DNA of 64,000 nucleotides from Alcaligenes parafaecalis. Its GTDB lineage: Bacteria > Pseudomonadota > Gammaproteobacteria > Burkholderiales > Burkholderiaceae_B. The DNA is taken from positions 1,240,001-1,304,000 of the forward strand of contig NZ_JAPKNA010000001.1 in assembly GCF_026344135.1 (NCBI RefSeq), written 5' to 3'. The first letter of the stretch is position 1. Every line of letters starts with the position of its first letter. Positions 1-8,867 of this stretch are shown piece by piece. The translations under genes were made by a program, and so were the position numbers. The notes beneath the pieces were generated by a model that worked only from the letters and a program-made list of their open reading frames with translations, searched no databases and was not told the origin of the DNA.

Positions 1-418
1 GGTTCACCCCTTCCATCCACTGGATCTGATCACAGCGGGCCAGGGAGTTGTTGATGCGACGCACCACGGATGGCACCGAGTTAACGGGATACAGCGATTG
101 GTCAGGGTACATTTCGCCAGCGCTGTTGGCGTCGCCCGCCACTTGCCAGCCCGACAAGTAAATCGCTTTCAAACCAGCCTTGACCTGTTGCATGGCCTGG
201 TTACCCGTCAGGGCGCCCAGTGCATTCACAAAGGGTTCCTGATTGATGGATTGCCACAGACGCTCAGCGCCACGGCGAGCCAGAGTGTGCTCCTCGACCA
301 GAGAACCACGCAAACGAATCACTTCCTCAGCGGTGTAACCACGCTTGATCCCTTGCCAGCGTGGATCTTCTGCCCAGCGTTTTTGCAAATTGCGGATCTC
401 AGTTTCTCGAGCATTCAT
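1..418 (-). CDS. aceA: Isocitrate lyase, 5' part (cut by window edge)
   Basis: The first 139 codons of isocitrate lyase, which cleaves isocitrate to glyoxylate and succinate in the glyoxylate shunt. The frame is open from an ATG at 418 to the window edge, so the C-terminal part and catalytic cysteine lie outside. Recognisable family stretches are QKRWAEDPRWQGIKRGYTAE near the N-terminus, NALGALTGNQAMQQVKAGLK and IYLSGWQVAGDANSAGEMYP. The start is supported by an AGGAG at 425-429, six bases upstream; the other nearby ATG (412-414) is out of frame. Upstream is an AT-rich promoter region shared divergently with queF. Identification is firm from family sequence; completeness is unknown. Confidence 0.95.
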   Translation of the reverse strand, partial: MNARETEIRNLQKRWAEDPRWQGIKRGYTAEEVIRLRGSLVEEHTLARRGAERLWQSINQEPFVNALGALTGNQAMQQVKAGLKAIYLSGWQVAGDANSAGEMYPDQSLYPVNSVPSVVRRINNSLARCDQIQWMEGVN

Positions 419-726
419 GATGGACTCCTAAGATGGATTTAACAGTGAACAAGATGACTACAGTCTACCCAAATGCTGCACCGCACCCATGTTTTCTATC
501 TTATATAAGAGTAATTATTTTTTTATTTAAAATCATATAGATAAATAATTAATTTCGAGATATGAAACGACTTACCTGTTAGTGAAATGAAAAACTGTGC
601 GGCGCGACAGCCGTTTTTTGCATACTGAGACAAGGATTTCACAATGTGGGATAATCGCCTTTATACCGCCCGGTGGGCGCCTGCTCGCTGCACCGGTTTC
701 CTGTTTTATTTCTGCAGCACCCGCCA
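419..726. promoter_or_regulatory. Divergent aceA / queF intergenic region with a TCTTATATAAGA palindrome
   Basis: This 308-base spacer holds no convincing gene. Bases 499-510 form a perfect 12-bp palindrome, TCTTATATAAGA, inside a very AT-rich stretch (about 496-560), the likely aceA promoter region on the minus strand. The queF-side promoter is listed separately. I looked for a preQ1 riboswitch before queF and did not see one. Confidence 0.5.
627..655 (+). promoter_or_regulatory. Predicted queF promoter (extended -10)
   Basis: A TGG-GATAAT extended -10 element (647-655) sits 17 bases downstream of a weak -35, GAGACA (627-632). Initiation would fall near 662, about 65 bases before the queF ATG. 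This rests on sequence match only. Confidence 0.45.
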
Positions 727-1554
727 ATGAGCAACACCTCCCCTCTGAAAGACTCGCCTCTTGGGCACGATGTGGTTTATCCCACACAGTACGACCCCAG
801 TGTCCTGTTTGGCATTGAGCGCTCCCTGAACCGCCAGGCGCTTCACGTTCCCGAGCAATGGCATGGCGCCGATATCTGGAACGGTTACGAGATCTCCTGG
901 CTCAATCCCAAAGGCAAACCTGTGGTTGCCCTGGCCCGGTTCGTGATTCCCTGGAATAGCCCACGCATCATCGAGTCCAAATCCTTCAAGCTCTATCTGA
1001 ATTCGTTCAACGATGAAGTCGTGGAAGACTGGAATAGCCTTGTTCAGCGCATGGAGCAGGACTTAAGCGCCGTGGCAGGCGCAGCCGTTCATGTGACACT
1101 GCTCCCTCTTGGCGCCTTGAATGGCCAGCCCATTGCCCAATTGGAAGGCCATTGCATTGATGAGCTGGATATCAGCATTCAGGACTACACGCCTCAAAGC
1201 GGGCTGCTGACATGCCTGCCAAACGCTCCCATCGTGACCGAGTCCCTGGTCTCTGACCTGCTCAAGTCCAATTGCCCGGTAACTGGCCAGCCAGATTGGG
1301 GTAGCGTGCAAGTGCGTTACACCGGCCCACAGATCGACCCAGCGTCCTTGCTGCGTTACATCGTCTCCCTGCGCCGCCATACCGAGTTCCACGAACATTG
1401 TGTGGAGCGCCTTTTTAGCGATATTCAGCAAAGCTGTCAGCCCGAGCGTTTGCTGGTGTACGCCCGTTATACCCGCCGTGGCGGCCTAGACATCAACCCC
1501 TGGCGTAGCAGCCATGCTGATAGCGTTGAAGAGCCACGACTGGCTCGTCAATAA
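727..1554 (+). CDS. queF: NADPH-dependent 7-cyano-7-deazaguanine reductase
   Basis: QueF reduces the nitrile of preQ0 to the aminomethyl group of preQ1 in queuosine tRNA modification, in the cytoplasm. The 275-residue protein has the length of the long bimodular (tandem T-fold) form found in Gram-negatives. The ESKSFKLYLNSF motif lies at about 83-94, and the nucleophilic Cys is about 183 in SNCPVTGQPDW. The FHEHCVERLF and NPWRSS segments are also typical. The frame is open upstream to 673 but only with a GTG, so the ATG at 727 is preferred and fits the family N-terminus. It stands alone between aceA and a convergent transporter gene. Confidence 0.96.
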   Translation: MSNTSPLKDSPLGHDVVYPTQYDPSVLFGIERSLNRQALHVPEQWHGADIWNGYEISWLNPKGKPVVALARFVIPWNSPRIIESKSFKLYLNSFNDEVVEDWNSLVQRMEQDLSAVAGAAVHVTLLPLGALNGQPIAQLEGHCIDELDISIQDYTPQSGLLTCLPNAPIVTESLVSDLLKSNCPVTGQPDWGSVQVRYTGPQIDPASLLRYIVSLRRHTEFHEHCVERLFSDIQQSCQPERLLVYARYTRRGGLDINPWRSSHADSVEEPRLARQ

Positions 1555-1641
1555 TCTCTATATAGTTGGGCTCAGAAAAAGTAGAAAAGCCGGACACTTT
1601 TCTGCGACTACAGCATCAAGCTCTGTCTTGGCACAGGGCAA

Positions 1642-1684
1642 GAAAAAACCCCAAAAACACAGTACGTTTTTGGGGTTTTCTTTT
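1642..1684. terminator. Bidirectional intrinsic terminator between queF and the MFS gene
   Basis: A long perfect stem pairs GAAAAAACCCCAAAAAC (1642-1658) with GTTTTTGGGGTTTTC (1666-1680), followed by a T run. The A run on the left gives a U tract on the opposite strand, so it can serve both convergent genes. Confidence 0.85.
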
Positions 1685-1722
1685 AAAGCTGTTTGAGGCA
1701 GCTATTCCTCTCACTCAGCGAA

Positions 1723-2973
1723 TCAGGATTTGCTGGCACGACTTACCGTAGAAGCCACATACACGGCCAAACCGGCCGCAGTCCAATATCCAATGGCCGC
1801 TCCGTACCAGGGAGCCTGGGTCAAACCCACGTCCAGCAGCAAACCAAAGCCGACTGGCGCCATGGACGAACCCACATCCATCCCCGAATACACCAGGCCA
1901 TACACCGCCCCGGTCGAACCTTTAGGGGTGACGCGGCGGATCAGCATATCGCGCGATGGCGAGGCAATACCGGAACAAAAGCCCGCCGCCCCCACCACAA
2001 ACAGCGCCAGGGAAGGCATCACCCACCCTGCCCCCAATACCAGGAGCAAGGCCCCCGATACGCATAGGGAAACAAAGACGATGAGTTCCGAGCGCGGGGT
2101 CGTGGAAGCAATAAAGCCACCTACAAACATGCCTGCTGCCGAGGCCAGCATAAAGCCGGACAGTGCTGTACCCGCCACCACCTTATCAATACCGTAGGTG
2201 TTATGCAGCATGGGGATGGTGTAGTTCTGTACCACCGCCATCGCGGCCGTCGCAAAAGCAAAAAACAGGAAGGCGCCCCACAAGGAAGAACGCGACAGCA
2301 AGGTGGACAAGGTCGTCCAGACCGACTCTTTGCTTTGCGGCCGGGCCTGTGTACCACCCGCAACCGTCCGCCCCGCCAGGGCATCCCTATTCAGCAGCAC
2401 CAGCACCAGAATTGACGCAATCAAGGCGGCCGCTGCCAGCACTGCTACGCGCCAGTTGAAGTAAATCGTCAAGCTTGTGATAAAGACAGGCGTCAGCGCC
2501 CAGCCCAAGTTCCCGGTCAAGCCGTGCGCGCTAAAGGCATGGCCCAGACGAGCCGGACTGACACGGTGATTCAAAATGGAGTAATCCACCGGATGAAATA
2601 CGGCATTGCCCACGCCACCTATCAATGCAGCGGCCAGCAACATGCCATAGCCATTGGCCGTCCCGATCAGCAAGGCCGCGACCACAAAACAGGACAGCCC
2701 CACTTTCAGTACCGGCAAGGCACCAATGCGATCAACCAGAAAACCCGAAGAAGCCTGCCCAAAACAGGACACCAGATAAAAGGTAGTGACCAGACCACCC
2801 AAGGTCAGGAAGTCGTAACCGAACTCCTGGCCCAGGGAGATATACAGCGTAGGCAGAATGAGCTGAAAGAAGTGCGAACTGGCGTGTGCAATACCGATAA
2901 CGCCAATAACCCGCCAGTCCTGTGAACCATCAGGCCCCGCCCCATCCAGCGTCGTTGTTGATGAATTAGCCAT
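1723..2973 (-). CDS. MFS transporter, fosmidomycin-resistance (Fsr)-like
   Basis: A 416-residue major facilitator with about twelve hydrophobic segments, probably an inner-membrane exporter. The stretch HPVDYSILNHRVSPARLGHA (about 120-140) resembles the Fsr/fosmidomycin-resistance branch, where a histidine-proline follows the fourth helix. The conserved inter-helix motif after TM2 is GFLVDRIG. The frame extends upstream to 3126, but that part overlaps pgsA; the ATG at 2973 lies only 5 bases past the pgsA stop and gives a normal MFS N-terminus. It is probably cotranscribed with pgsA. The substrate cannot be read from the sequence. Confidence 0.8.
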   Translation of the reverse strand: MANSSTTTLDGAGPDGSQDWRVIGVIGIAHASSHFFQLILPTLYISLGQEFGYDFLTLGGLVTTFYLVSCFGQASSGFLVDRIGALPVLKVGLSCFVVAALLIGTANGYGMLLAAALIGGVGNAVFHPVDYSILNHRVSPARLGHAFSAHGLTGNLGWALTPVFITSLTIYFNWRVAVLAAAALIASILVLVLLNRDALAGRTVAGGTQARPQSKESVWTTLSTLLSRSSLWGAFLFFAFATAAMAVVQNYTIPMLHNTYGIDKVVAGTALSGFMLASAAGMFVGGFIASTTPRSELIVFVSLCVSGALLLVLGAGWVMPSLALFVVGAAGFCSGIASPSRDMLIRRVTPKGSTGAVYGLVYSGMDVGSSMAPVGFGLLLDVGLTQAPWYGAAIGYWTAAGLAVYVASTVSRASKS

Positions 2974-2978
2974 TTGTC

Positions 2979-3551
2979 TCAGAGTTGCTTTTTCTTGATT
3001 TCCGGCCAGGCCTTTTGCAGGTAATAGCACATGGACCAGACCGTCAGAACCGCGGCCACAATAATCAGGGCTTGCCCAATAATCCGTGTTGGCAGCCCCA
3101 TGACGGGGGACCAGTACAGCAGACAAGGAATGGCAACCATTTGCGCGGCGGTTTTGAATTTACCCAAGCGATGCACTGCCACACTACCACTGGCACCAAT
3201 CTTGGCCATCCATTCCCGCAACGCCGAAATGGTGATTTCGCGGCCAATAATAATCAGGGCAATAAAGGCATCGACACGACCCAGGTCCAGCAAAACCAGC
3301 AAAGCGGCGCTGACCATGAGCTTGTCGGCGACGGGGTCCAGAAAGGCCCCGAAAGAGGACGTCTGGTTCCAGCGTCGAGCCAGCCAACCGTCAAACCAGT
3401 CCGTTGCGGCGGCCACGATAAATACGGAGGCGGCCCACAGATCGCGCGTCTCCATCGTCAGCCAATGCTCTGGCAAATAAAACAAGGCGACGATCAAGGG
3501 GATCAGAACGATACGAAGCCACGTCAGGGCAATGGGCAGATTAAAAGGCAT
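2979..3551 (-). CDS. pgsA: CDP-diacylglycerol--glycerol-3-phosphate 3-phosphatidyltransferase
   Basis: PgsA makes phosphatidylglycerophosphate from CDP-diacylglycerol and glycerol 3-phosphate, the committed step to phosphatidylglycerol and cardiolipin, in the inner membrane. The 190-residue protein carries the CDP-alcohol phosphotransferase signature, DWFDGWLAR...GAFLDPVADK, with the four aspartates at about 51, 54, 72 and 76. Hydrophobic helices surround it. It follows uvrC by 39 bases, a pairing common in proteobacteria, and precedes the MFS gene by 5 bases. Confidence 0.96.
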   Translation of the reverse strand: MPFNLPIALTWLRIVLIPLIVALFYLPEHWLTMETRDLWAASVFIVAAATDWFDGWLARRWNQTSSFGAFLDPVADKLMVSAALLVLLDLGRVDAFIALIIIGREITISALREWMAKIGASGSVAVHRLGKFKTAAQMVAIPCLLYWSPVMGLPTRIIGQALIIVAAVLTVWSMCYYLQKAWPEIKKKQL

Positions 3552-3590
3552 AGCTTGGATACCAACCTAATTTAAAACAAAGGCTCTCGC

Positions 3591-5429
3591 CTATCGTAAA
3601 GCATGATAAATGCGTTCGGCCAGTTCAGTAGATATTCCATCAACCGCACTAAGCTCATCAATACTTGCATCGGCAACGCCGCTAAAACCACCAAAACGAG
3701 CCAGCAAACGCTGACGCCGTTTAGCGCCAATCCCGTCAATATCTTCCAGGCGTGACACATTGCGCGTTTTGGCACGTTGGGCACGCATGCCCGTAATGGC
3801 AAAACGGTGCGCTTCATCACGCACCTGAGCGACCAGCATCAGTGCCGCAGACTCCACGCCCAAAGCCACAGGCGGGCGATCATCGGCAAACACCAGGGTT
3901 TCCAGACCTACTTTACGCTTTTCCCCCTTGGCAACACCGACCAGGACGTGAATATCCAGGCCCAGTTCCACAAAAACCTGGCGGGCAATTTCAACCTGGC
4001 CCTTGCCACCGTCAATCAAAACAATGTCCGGCAAAGGTGCCAAACCTTCGGCAACCCGCGAGAAACGTCGGTTCAGCACTTGGCGCATGGCCGCGTAATC
4101 GTCGCCCGGCGTGATGCCTGCAATGTTGTAGCGGCGATAAAGCGAGTTCTGCATTTCGTGGTGTTTATAAACCACACAGGAGGCCTGGGTGGCCTCCCCC
4201 GCCGTATGGCTGATGTCAAAACATTCGATGTGCAGGGTATCGAGCTGGGCCTCGTCCAGATCCAATTGCAGGGCTTCGGCCAGGGCTCGGGTACGGTCGG
4301 CACGGGCGGTGGATTCGCTCAACACTCGGGCCAGTGCCAGACCGGCGTTCTTGGTGGCCTGCTCCAGCCAGATCTTGCGCACCCCTTGCGGGCGCACGAC
4401 AACACGCGCTTTTACGCCCGTTTGCTCGGCCAGCAGTGGCATCAGGTCCGCATCGGGCAAAGCGTGCGAACAGACCAGAACCGGCGGCATGCGGCGTTCC
4501 AGGTAGTGCTGGGCGATAAACGCCGCCAACACATCACTGGGAGTGTCATCGTTGATTTGTGTGGGGAAGAAAGCACGGTCACCCAAGTGACGTCCGCCTC
4601 GCACCATGGCCAGATTCACACAGAACTTACCGCCCGCGTTCAGAACCACAATAATATCTACGTCTTCCTTGCCCACCTGCTCCATGCTTTGTTGCTGCAG
4701 CACGGCCGACAAGGCTTTCATCTGGTCACGCAGGGCCGCCGCCTGCTCAAAGTCCAGGGAATCAGACGCCTGCATCATGCGCTCTTGCAGCTCGCCCAGA
4801 ATTTCCGCCGTATTGCCGTCCAGAAAACTGATCGCGCGCTGCACGTCGAGCTGATACTGCTCGGGCGAGATCAGGTTCACACAGGGGGCCGAACAGCGTC
4901 CGATCTGATGCAGCAAACAGGGACGGCTGCGGTTGGCGTAGACGCTGTCTTCACAGGTACGCAGGCGGAACACCCGTTGCAGAATCTGTATGGTTTCGCG
5001 CACCGCCCAGGAATTGGGATAAGGACCGAAGAAATGTCCCTTCCCGCTGGTACTGCCCCGGTAATAGGCAATACGCGGCGCCTGGTGGGCGCTGATCATC
5101 AGGTAGGGGTAGGACTTATCGTCCCGGAAAAGAATGTTGTAGCGCGGCCGTAGACGCTTGATGAGGTTATTTTCCAGCAGCAAGGCCTCGGCCTCGCTGC
5201 GGGTCACAGTGACCTCGATGCGCGCGACGCGCGCCACCATATGGGCAATACGGGGACTGCTCAGCGTTTTCTGGAAGTACGAGCTGACACGGCGCTTGAG
5301 ATCACGCGCCTTGCCCACATACAGTACCTCGCCCTGATCGTCGATATGCCGGTACACGCCCGGCAGATTCGGCAGATCAGACAGATAGGATTTTAGATTG
5401 AAGTCCGCGGGCATATTGATAGTGTTCAT
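3591..5429 (-). CDS. uvrC: Excinuclease ABC subunit C
   Basis: UvrC makes the dual incisions in nucleotide excision repair together with UvrA and UvrB. The 612-residue protein is full length. It has an N-terminal GIY-YIG nuclease domain (PGVYRHIDDQGEVLYVGKAR at about 23-42), a UVR motif near 210-240 (LDFEQAAALRDQM), a central RNase H-like C-terminal nuclease with FDISHTAGEATQASCVV and LIDGGKGQ, and C-terminal helix-hairpin-helix repeats (IDGIGAKRRQRLL). The start at 5429 overlaps the end of nagZ by 53 bases. A second in-frame ATG at 5414 is possible; neither has a strong Shine-Dalgarno sequence. Confidence 0.96.
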   Translation of the reverse strand: MNTINMPADFNLKSYLSDLPNLPGVYRHIDDQGEVLYVGKARDLKRRVSSYFQKTLSSPRIAHMVARVARIEVTVTRSEAEALLLENNLIKRLRPRYNILFRDDKSYPYLMISAHQAPRIAYYRGSTSGKGHFFGPYPNSWAVRETIQILQRVFRLRTCEDSVYANRSRPCLLHQIGRCSAPCVNLISPEQYQLDVQRAISFLDGNTAEILGELQERMMQASDSLDFEQAAALRDQMKALSAVLQQQSMEQVGKEDVDIIVVLNAGGKFCVNLAMVRGGRHLGDRAFFPTQINDDTPSDVLAAFIAQHYLERRMPPVLVCSHALPDADLMPLLAEQTGVKARVVVRPQGVRKIWLEQATKNAGLALARVLSESTARADRTRALAEALQLDLDEAQLDTLHIECFDISHTAGEATQASCVVYKHHEMQNSLYRRYNIAGITPGDDYAAMRQVLNRRFSRVAEGLAPLPDIVLIDGGKGQVEIARQVFVELGLDIHVLVGVAKGEKRKVGLETLVFADDRPPVALGVESAALMLVAQVRDEAHRFAITGMRAQRAKTRNVSRLEDIDGIGAKRRQRLLARFGGFSGVADASIDELSAVDGISTELAERIYHALR

Positions 5430-6432
5430 CCGCTTGCAAAGCGTCCCAATCCAAAGCTGGCGTCGTAGGCATCAGACGACGAATGCGATTTTGCGATTCC
5501 TCGGAAATCGTGAAATCCAGGCGCGACAGCAAATCGTCTGCCAGGTCTGGGCGATTGCACACCAGCACCATATCGCAACCCGCCCCCAGAGCGGCCTGGG
5601 CACGAGCCAGGATGTCGCCCACAACGGTGGCGCCTTCCATGGTCAGGTCGTCGGAGAAAATCACGCCGTCATAAGCCAGCGCCTTGCGCAGTACACGTTG
5701 AATCCAGTAGGGCGAGAAACCGGCAGGCAGCGGGTCTACCTTGGAGTAGATCACGTGAGCGGGCATCACCGATGGCAGTTGCAAGGTGCCCAGCCAGCCA
5801 TAGGGGGCGGCATCCTCGTCCAGAATCTCTTCCAGCGTACGCTCATCAACCGGAATTTCGTGGTGTGAGTCCGCCTCTACACCACCATGACCGGGAAAGT
5901 GCTTGCCGCAAGCGGCCATACCCGCCTTGTTCAAACCACGAATCAGGCCAGCAGCCAGCATGGAGACGGCACGAGGGCTGCGGTGGAAAGAGCGGTCGCC
6001 AATTACCTTGCTGACACCCCAATCCAGATCCAGAACGGGCGTGAAACTCATGTCCACACCACACGCGCGCAGCTCGGCTGCCAGCACGTAGCCTGTGTCT
6101 GCGGCAACAGCAGCCGCCTTGACCGCGTCACGGGTCCAGAGCTGTCCTAGCTGGCTCATGGCGGGCAAGGTCGTGAAACCGTCTTCGCGGAAACGCTGAA
6201 CGCGGCCACCTTCGTGGTCTACCGCGATCAGCAAGGGCTCGTTACGCGCTTCGTGAATGGACTGACACAAAGCAGTCAGTTGGGCACGGTTTTCAAAGTT
6301 GCGGCTGAACAGGATCACGCCACCCACCAAAGGATGACGCAGGCGCTCGCGCTCCTGATCCGTCAGGACCATGCCCTGCACGTCCACCATGACTGGGCCC
6401 GGAGGCAATACGGCTTGCGAGGAAGAACTCAT
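5377..6432 (-). CDS. nagZ: Beta-N-acetylhexosaminidase (muropeptide recycling)
   Basis: NagZ is a cytoplasmic family GH3 enzyme that removes N-acetylglucosamine from anhydromuropeptides during cell-wall recycling. At 351 residues it has the usual single-domain length. The signature KHFPGHGGVEADSHHEIP, with the catalytic Asp/His loop of NagZ, lies near 175-195. FTPVLDLDWGVSKVIGDRSF and IIFSDDLTMEGA (catalytic aspartate) are also present. Its ATG overlaps the acpS stop in an ATGA, so translation is probably coupled. Because NagZ products induce AmpC in many bacteria it may affect beta-lactam response; no ampC is in this window. Confidence 0.95.
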   Translation of the reverse strand: MSSSSQAVLPPGPVMVDVQGMVLTDQERERLRHPLVGGVILFSRNFENRAQLTALCQSIHEARNEPLLIAVDHEGGRVQRFREDGFTTLPAMSQLGQLWTRDAVKAAAVAADTGYVLAAELRACGVDMSFTPVLDLDWGVSKVIGDRSFHRSPRAVSMLAAGLIRGLNKAGMAACGKHFPGHGGVEADSHHEIPVDERTLEEILDEDAAPYGWLGTLQLPSVMPAHVIYSKVDPLPAGFSPYWIQRVLRKALAYDGVIFSDDLTMEGATVVGDILARAQAALGAGCDMVLVCNRPDLADDLLSRLDFTISEESQNRIRRLMPTTPALDWDALQADEHYQYARGLQSKILSV

Positions 6433-6887
6433 TTAGTGTCAGACTCAGCTAAGGATAAGGAAGGGATGGCAGGCGCTTTGACTTCCAGCACAACAAAGGC
6501 CATGGCCATATCAGACTCGTCGGTCAGGGAAATATGAACAGCCCCGTAGCGGGCATCAAACCAGCTTTGCAGATCTGCGGACAGGCGCACCACCGGGCGG
6601 CCGCCCGGTGCATTCAGGGTTTGCATGCGCGACCAGGCCATAGGCATGCGCATTCCCAGGCCCACGGCTTTGGAAAAGGCTTCTTTGGCTGCAAAACGGG
6701 TGGCCAGATAACGCAGACCACGCACCGGATCACGTGCCTGACGGCGGGCGTAGACTTCGCGCTCTTGCTCGCCCAGGATGCGCTTTACAAAGCGATCACC
6801 ATGACGAGCCAAGGCGCGCTCGATCCGGTCAATACGGATCAGGTCGGTGCCGATGCCGGCAATCAAACCGGGCTGTATTGGGGGCAT
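6429..6887 (-). CDS. acpS: Holo-[acyl-carrier-protein] synthase
   Basis: AcpS transfers 4'-phosphopantetheine from CoA to apo-ACP for fatty acid synthesis. The predicted protein is 152 residues, a little longer than E. coli AcpS because of extra residues at both ends. Key motifs are GIGTDLIRIDRIERAL with the Mg-binding aspartate, RYLATRFAAKEAFSKAVG with the conserved Glu/Lys, and HISLTDESDMAMAFVVLE. The frame opens at a TTG (6941), but the ATG at 6887 (MPPIQPG) fits the family start better. It overlaps nagZ by 4 bases. Confidence 0.93.
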   Translation of the reverse strand: MPPIQPGLIAGIGTDLIRIDRIERALARHGDRFVKRILGEQEREVYARRQARDPVRGLRYLATRFAAKEAFSKAVGLGMRMPMAWSRMQTLNAPGGRPVVRLSADLQSWFDARYGAVHISLTDESDMAMAFVVLEVKAPAIPSLSLAESDTK

Positions 6888-6965
6888 GATGTTATCGAAA
6901 AAAAAACGCAAAAACGGCCTGCGCCGCCTACCAGCTTGCAATGATACCGTGAGAGCGCCGAATAC

Positions 6966-6999
6966 AAAAACGGCCCTGCCTGGGCAGAGCCGTTTTTTT
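6966..6999 (-). terminator. Intrinsic terminator of the paa operon
   Basis: Read on the minus strand, a 10-bp stem with one mismatch (CGGCTCTGCC at 6992-6983 with GGCAGGGCCG at 6980-6971) and a two-base loop ends in TTTTT. It lies 19 bases after the paaK stop. The A/T runs on both sides could let it act on both strands. Confidence 0.8.
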
Positions 7000-7017
7000 A
7001 CTTCAGGCCAGGTACGT

Positions 7018-8331
7018 TCAGAACGCGCGTTTGTCGATCACACGTTTGGCTTTACCTGTCACCGTACGCTCCACCATGCCGGAGGACTGCACACGGATAC
7101 GTGCGCTGACCCCGATAAAGGTCTTGATAGAGTGAGTCAAGCGACGAGCCAGTTGCTCGCGCTGGGCTTCATTCAAATGATTGAACTCGGCACGCACTTC
7201 CACCAGAATTTCCAGCTCGTCCATATTGCCGTTACGGCTCAGAACCAATTGGTATTGGGCGGCCAGCTCAGGCATTTTCAGAACCAGTTCTTCGACCTGG
7301 GTCGGGAACAGGTTCACGCCACGCACAATCAGCATATCGTCACTGCGGCCAGTAATCTTGCCGATGCGGCGCATGCTGCGCGAAGTGGGTGGCAACAATT
7401 GCGTCAGGTCGCGAGTGCGGTAGCGAATGACGGGCATGGCTTCTTTGCTCAAGGAGGTGAAGACCAGCTCACCGCTTTCGCCCTCAGCCACCGGTTCGCC
7501 GGTTTCAGGGTTGATGATTTCGGGGTAGAAATGGTCTTCCCAGACCACTGGGCCGTCCTTGCTTTCCACACACTCCATGGCCACGCCTGGGCCCATTACT
7601 TCGGACAGACCGTAAATATCTACCGCATCGATACCGGCACGCTGCTCGATATCCAGACGCATCTGGCCTGTCCAGGGCTCGGCACCAAAAATACCGATGC
7701 GCAGGGAGGTGTCACGTGGGTCCATGCCCTGGCGCTCGATCTCTTCCACGATATTGCAGAAGTACGAAGGGGTCACCAGAATCACGTCGGGACGGAAATC
7801 CTGAATCAACTGAACTTGTTTTTCAGTCTGACCACCGGACATGGGGACCACGGTACAACCCAGGCGCTCTGCACCGTAATGCGCACCCAGACCGCCCGTG
7901 AACAAGCCATAGCCGTAAGCCACGTGGGCGATATCGCCAGGACGAGCACCGGCCGCCCACATGGAGCGGGCAAACAGATCGGCCCAGGTGGAAATGTCAT
8001 TGGCGGTGTAACCGACCACGGTAGGTTTACCAGTGGTGCCGCTGGAAGCATGAACGCGTGCTACCTGTTCGCGGGGAACCGCAAACATCTTGAAGGGGTA
8101 GTTATCACGCAAGTCTTGCTTGGTCGTGAAGGGAAACTTGGAAATATCCGACAGTTGCTTCAAATCATCGGGATGCACGCCCGCTTCATCAAATTTCTGC
8201 CGGTAATGCGGCACATTGTCGTAAGCATGCTTCAACGTCCATTTCAGACGTTCCAGTTGCAAGTTACGGATTTCGTCAACACTTGCATGCTCGATGGCAT
8301 CGCGGCCAACCTGTTCTTTAATTGCTGTCAT
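7018..8331 (-). CDS. paaK: Phenylacetate--CoA ligase
   Basis: PaaK activates phenylacetate to phenylacetyl-CoA using ATP, the entry step of aerobic phenylacetate breakdown. The 437-residue protein has the adenylate-forming P-loop SSGTTGKP at about 96-103, the YGLSEVMGPG motif in the middle, and the C-terminal TGRSDDMLIVRGVNLFP. Length and motifs match the PaaK family. An AGGAG precedes the ATG. It is the last gene of the paa operon and is followed by a terminator. Confidence 0.97.
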   Translation of the reverse strand: MTAIKEQVGRDAIEHASVDEIRNLQLERLKWTLKHAYDNVPHYRQKFDEAGVHPDDLKQLSDISKFPFTTKQDLRDNYPFKMFAVPREQVARVHASSGTTGKPTVVGYTANDISTWADLFARSMWAAGARPGDIAHVAYGYGLFTGGLGAHYGAERLGCTVVPMSGGQTEKQVQLIQDFRPDVILVTPSYFCNIVEEIERQGMDPRDTSLRIGIFGAEPWTGQMRLDIEQRAGIDAVDIYGLSEVMGPGVAMECVESKDGPVVWEDHFYPEIINPETGEPVAEGESGELVFTSLSKEAMPVIRYRTRDLTQLLPPTSRSMRRIGKITGRSDDMLIVRGVNLFPTQVEELVLKMPELAAQYQLVLSRNGNMDELEILVEVRAEFNHLNEAQREQLARRLTHSIKTFIGVSARIRVQSSGMVERTVTGKAKRVIDKRAF

Positions 8332-8405
8332 GGTGTACTCCTGCCCTGCCGCTGGTGTGGTACTTCCGACCCCCCCGGGTCCACAGGGTATGTATCTTCA
8401 AAAAG

Positions 8406-8867
8406 TTATTTTTTCTCAATTCCGCCCAGTACCGTGCCATTCAGCCGGTACGAGCGCCCACGGAACAAGGCAATACGCTTGTCGTTCTGGTTGACCACTT
8501 CGATGTCATACACACCAGTGCGACCTGCCAGGGAGGCCTCGACAGCGCGAGCCGTCAGGACATCCCCTTCAAAGGCAGGTGCCAGGTAATCAATGGTGCA
8601 ACCTGAAGCAACGGTCGGTGCATTGCGAGAATTGCAGGCGAACGCAAACGTGCTGTCAGCCAAAGCAAAAATGAAACCACCGTGACAGGTCTTGTGGCCG
8701 TTAAGCATGTCGGCGCGGACCGTCATGCTCATATTGGCCGCACCGGGTGCCACGGTATCCAGGCTCAGGCCCAGAGCCTGGGATGCCTGGTCATTGCCAT
8801 ACATATGCTCGCTGACCTGTTGGGCCAGCACTTGTGGATCTTCAACAGCAAGTGCGTTGCTTTGCAT
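8406..8867 (-). CDS. paaI: Phenylacetate-pathway hotdog thioesterase
   Basis: PaaI is a small hotdog-fold thioesterase that releases CoA from dead-end or mis-hydroxylated phenylacetyl-CoA derivatives, preventing CoA depletion. The 153-residue protein contains NGHKTCHGGFIFALADSTFAFACNS, the family active-site helix with its conserved GG and D, and the ATG at 8867 shares one base with the paaG stop (TGATG). An AAGGAAA precedes it. The 74 bases between paaI and paaK contain nothing I can identify. Confidence 0.94.
   Translation of the reverse strand: MQSNALAVEDPQVLAQQVSEHMYGNDQASQALGLSLDTVAPGAANMSMTVRADMLNGHKTCHGGFIFALADSTFAFACNSRNAPTVASGCTIDYLAPAFEGDVLTARAVEASLAGRTGVYDIEVVNQNDKRIALFRGRSYRLNGTVLGGIEKK

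Noticed and set aside
590..726. Possible preQ1 riboswitch before queF
   Set aside because: The short pseudoknot with its conserved A-rich tail is not seen; only an ordinary extended -10 promoter is found.
5377..5429. The 53-base nagZ/uvrC overlap as a frameshift or assembly error
   Set aside because: Both proteins reach normal family ends, and an inner uvrC ATG at 5414 would only shorten the overlap; it is simply a compact junction.
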